In this document: positions 7,452-9,065 of the stretch, piece after piece | Numbering within the stretch: the first letter of the stretch is position 1 | Layout: every line of letters starts with the position of its first letter | Source: Phycisphaeraceae bacterium | GTDB taxonomy: Bacteria; Planctomycetota; Phycisphaerae; Phycisphaerales; UBA1924 | Direction: 5' to 3' | NCBI GenBank assembly: GCA_009827205.1 | Contig: WUAK01000100.1 | Span: forward strand, 1-9,065 | DNA length: 9,065 bases | Made by a program: the position numbers and the translations under genes | Notes under the pieces: model-generated | Databases searched by the model: none | What the model was told of the DNA's origin: nothing | What the model saw: only the letters and a program-made list of their open reading frames with translations

Positions 7452-7990
7452 GATGTCTGCTCCTCGCCTTCGAAGTAGATGCTGAGCGTGAACTCGGCCT
7501 CGAGATGGCCGTCCCTGTCCTTGGCGCGTTCGATCTGGATGTCCGGGATCCGTGTGATCCGGGGCATCTGCTCGAGAGCAAGCAGGAACTCGTAGAAACC
7601 GTCAAAGTCGCCCTTGAGCGTCATGTTGATCGGCTGCTCCCAGTACAGCGAGCCCTTGACAGGCGTTCCCGAGGTCATGCCGGGTTGCTCGAGACCAGAC
7701 TCGATCGCCAGACGAGAGACCTCACGAACGATCGTGCCGATCTCCTTGCCCGAAGGCAGACGCTCTTCGATCGCGATGATCCCCTGGCGGATCTCCTCGT
7801 TGGCGCCCTCGAGCGTGTCGTTGCGGCTCGTGGCAACCTGGAGCTTCTCAAGCATCGCACGCTTGTGCTCGATCTCACGCTCGGCCTGCTCGATCTCTTG
7901 GTTCTGAGGCCTGAAGACGAGCCAGTAGCTCGACAGGGGCATCGCCAGCAGGATGGCGAGAAGGACAACCTCTCGTAGTCCGAATCGCAT
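7448..7990 (-). CDS. pilO: Type IV pilus inner-membrane assembly protein PilO
   Basis: PilO pairs with PilN in the periplasm to form the inner-membrane alignment complex of type IV pili. The 180-aa product has a short N-terminus, one membrane helix (about 6-26, VVLLAILLAMPLSSYWLVF), a coiled coil rich in Glu/Lys/Arg/Gln (about 28-75), then a ferredoxin-like periplasmic domain. That domain starts IAIEERLPSGKEIGTIVREVSRLAIESGL and contains INMTLKGDFDGFYEFLLALEQMPRITRIPDIQI, a signature of the PilO/GspM group. Length and order match the family. The ATG at 7990 shares one base with the upstream TAA (TAATG), and AAGGAGGA lies 6 nt upstream; the stop overlaps the next ATG. GspM is the type II secretion equivalent, but the adjacent PilN-like gene favours PilO. 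Confidence 0.88.
   Translation of the reverse strand: MRFGLREVVLLAILLAMPLSSYWLVFRPQNQEIEQAEREIEHKRAMLEKLQVATSRNDTLEGANEEIRQGIIAIEERLPSGKEIGTIVREVSRLAIESGLEQPGMTSGTPVKGSLYWEQPINMTLKGDFDGFYEFLLALEQMPRITRIPDIQIERAKDRDGHLEAEFTLSIYFEGEEQTS
7460..7465 (-). promoter_or_regulatory. Ribosome binding site of the PilP-like gene inside the 3' end of pilO
   Basis: GAGGAG on the minus strand lies 8 nt before the ATG at 7451, within the last codons of pilO (encoding GEEQTS). Together with the ATGA overlap it indicates tight translational linkage. Confidence 0.65.
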
Positions 7991-9065
7991 TACTCGTCCT
8001 CCTTCTCGTCGTCACCCTCGTCACCCTCAGCAGGCGCGGGCTCTTCCTCTTCGTTCTCATCGGTCTCGACAACTGGCTCCTCGTCGTCAGACGTATCGCC
8101 CTCGTCAGTTTCTGGATCACCTGTCGCTGGCGCCGGATCCTGGAACCACAGTGTGGTCTCAGGTGACTCGCCCTCGGCTGATTCATCAGCGTTGTCGGTT
8201 TCAACCGCTGGAGTCAGTTCTTCAGCAGACTCGTCGGCTGACTCATCTGCCGGCGCGACGTCGGTTTCATCATCAACGACAGGTGTGTTCTGGATTTCCT
8301 GCGCAGCCTTCTCCGAACGGATGCGCTCGGCCTTGCGTGATGCCGTGCCCATCAGATCGAACAGGCCCTCTGGCGAACCCCACTTCGACTCGCTGCTGCC
8401 GAAGAGAGAAACGCTCGGCAGAGCAGGCATCTCGAACGAGACATTGTTTTCACCCGCCTCTTCGAAGCCTGCGTCGCCCTCTTCGAGCACCTCGACTTCG
8501 AAACCGCCGGTCTCATCGACGCCGGTCTCGTCAACGCCTTCCTCGGCGCCGGTCTCTGCACCCTCTTCAACACTCGGGGGCAGGATGAGCGGCATCTGAG
8601 GCGTCAGACGCTCTGGCGTGCGGACATCGGGCATCTCGATTGGAGCGGTCTCCTCGACCAACCCGCGAGCGTCTGCGCCCTTGCGGATACCGGCGCTCAG
8701 CTCGAAGCTGCGGAGCAGCACGCCGTCGATCTTGGATTCCTTGATGAACTTCAGCTCGACCGAATCGAGCAGCTCGCACTGGCGCAGGTTCTCTATGTAG
8801 TCGGCGATGTCGTCGTTGCTCAGACCCACACCGACGATGCGGAGCTTCTGGTTGTACTCGGGGATGTAGATCGAGCTCTCGGCTTCCTCCTCACCCTTCT
8901 TCGACTTCTTGCTCTTGCTGGACTTACCCGAGAGCGTGCGAACACCGCCAGAGCGTGAGCTGCTGCGCGAACGCTTGATCTCTTCGCTGTTGAGCTCGAA
9001 CTCGGTCAGCGTCAGATCGACGGGCATCCGGCTCACCAACTCGGCGAAAAGGACGGACCTTGGCA
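7990..9065 (-). CDS. pilN: PilN-like type IV pilus assembly protein with long acidic C-terminal tail, 5'-truncated
   Basis: PilN is a bitopic inner-membrane protein that binds PilM in the cytoplasm and PilO in the periplasm. The frame is open to the window edge: 357 residues are visible, and the membrane helix and PilM-binding N-terminus are missing. The TTG at 9039 is not credible as a start because conserved sequence (FAELVSRMPVDLTLTEFEL) spans it. Visible residues 1-28 match the start of the PilN periplasmic domain. A Ser/Arg/Lys-rich insert (about 30-57, including SGKSSKSKKSKKG) follows, then the second half of the domain (about 73-124: LRIVGVGLSNDDIADYIENL, then VELKFIKES and VLLRSFELSA). 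From about 125 to 357 there is a long tail, mostly Glu/Asp/Ala/Thr/Ser/Pro, with a less acidic island at about 206-260. Typical PilN proteins are near 200 aa and end soon after this domain. The stop overlaps the pilO start. The call rests on the domain pattern plus the adjacent pilO. Confidence 0.75.
   Translation of the reverse strand, partial: PRSVLFAELVSRMPVDLTLTEFELNSEEIKRSRSSSRSGGVRTLSGKSSKSKKSKKGEEEAESSIYIPEYNQKLRIVGVGLSNDDIADYIENLRQCELLDSVELKFIKESKIDGVLLRSFELSAGIRKGADARGLVEETAPIEMPDVRTPERLTPQMPLILPPSVEEGAETGAEEGVDETGVDETGGFEVEVLEEGDAGFEEAGENNVSFEMPALPSVSLFGSSESKWGSPEGLFDLMGTASRKAERIRSEKAAQEIQNTPVVDDETDVAPADESADESAEELTPAVETDNADESAEGESPETTLWFQDPAPATGDPETDEGDTSDDEEPVVETDENEEEEPAPAEGDEGDDEKEDE
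7997..8004 (-). promoter_or_regulatory. Ribosome binding site of pilO inside the 3' end of the pilN-like gene
   Basis: AAGGAGGA on the minus strand lies 6 nt before the pilO ATG and encodes part of the acidic end of the upstream protein (EKEDE). It is the strongest Shine-Dalgarno match in the window and supports initiation at the TAATG junction. Confidence 0.75.
8506..8556 (-). repeat. Short direct repeats in the acidic tail of the pilN-like gene
   Basis: The 9-mer GCCGGTCTC (plus-strand sense) occurs at 8506-8514, 8521-8529 and 8548-8556. In the protein it gives repeated (V)DETG and related ETG units. This is low-complexity coding sequence of the kind that can grow or shrink by slippage or unequal recombination. 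Confidence 0.6.

Noticed and set aside
8030..8300. Repetitive acidic-codon DNA as a possible tandem-repeat or CRISPR-like array
   Set aside because: Repeats are short, irregular and in frame with the PilN-like protein; there is no regular repeat-spacer pattern.
7953..8599. Plus-strand open frames opposite pilO/pilN, very Arg/Ser-rich
   Set aside because: Their composition is simply the complement of the acidic Glu/Asp codons of the PilN-like tail; no family resemblance.
9037..9039. TTG as the start codon of the pilN-like gene
   Set aside because: The frame is open to the window edge and the conserved segment SVLFAELVSRMP spans this codon, so it is internal.

Overview
This is a GC-rich bacterial fragment with densely packed genes. 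The best clue to its origin is the first complete gene, a pilin-like protein. It has the N-terminal signature FTLIELLVVIAIIALL followed by LPALSKAR, and a C-terminal H-X9-DG motif. Large families of such proteins are typical of Planctomycetota, and the style fits the Phycisphaerae class best. The acidic, low-complexity extensions on the pilus proteins fit the same group. This assignment is inference from motifs, not a phylogenetic result.

Layout. (1) Positions 1-1702, plus strand: the 3' part of mutY (adenine glycosylase of the 8-oxoguanine repair pathway; 5' end outside the window), then a pilin-like H-X9-DG protein whose ribosome binding site overlaps the mutY stop codon. (2) Positions 1731-4189, minus strand: acs (acetyl-CoA synthetase, GTG start), followed 23 nt downstream by a small DUF3568-like lipoprotein gene. 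The lipoprotein gene converges with the pilin-like gene across 28 bp. (3) Positions 4190-4308: a 119-bp gap with an intrinsic terminator for the pilus operon, a possible acs -10 box overlapping the terminator's T-rich tail, and a GC-rich acs leader. (4) Positions 4309-9065, minus strand: a type IV pilus / type II secretion assembly operon in the order pilN-like (5' end outside the window), pilO, a PilP/GspB/GspC-like bitopic protein, and a GspE/PilB ATPase. The first three genes are joined by start-stop overlaps (TAATG and ATGA), and each visible start in this operon has a strong Shine-Dalgarno sequence.

How the genes fit together. PilN, PilO and the PilP-like protein would form the inner-membrane alignment subcomplex, and the ATPase would power pilus or pseudopilus extension. 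The pilin-like product on the opposite strand has the right signature to be a substrate of such a machine, although planctomycetes encode many such proteins and no specific pairing is shown. acs and mutY are housekeeping genes unrelated to pilus assembly.

No mobile element, CRISPR array, tRNA or rRNA was seen, and I see no wholly new system. The most unusual material is the set of long, strongly acidic, probably disordered regions in the PilN-like protein (C-terminal, predicted periplasmic) and in the ATPase (N-terminal, cytoplasmic). Each contains a non-acidic 'island' that looks like a possible docking motif. The PilN-like protein also has a Ser/Lys/Arg-rich basic insertion.
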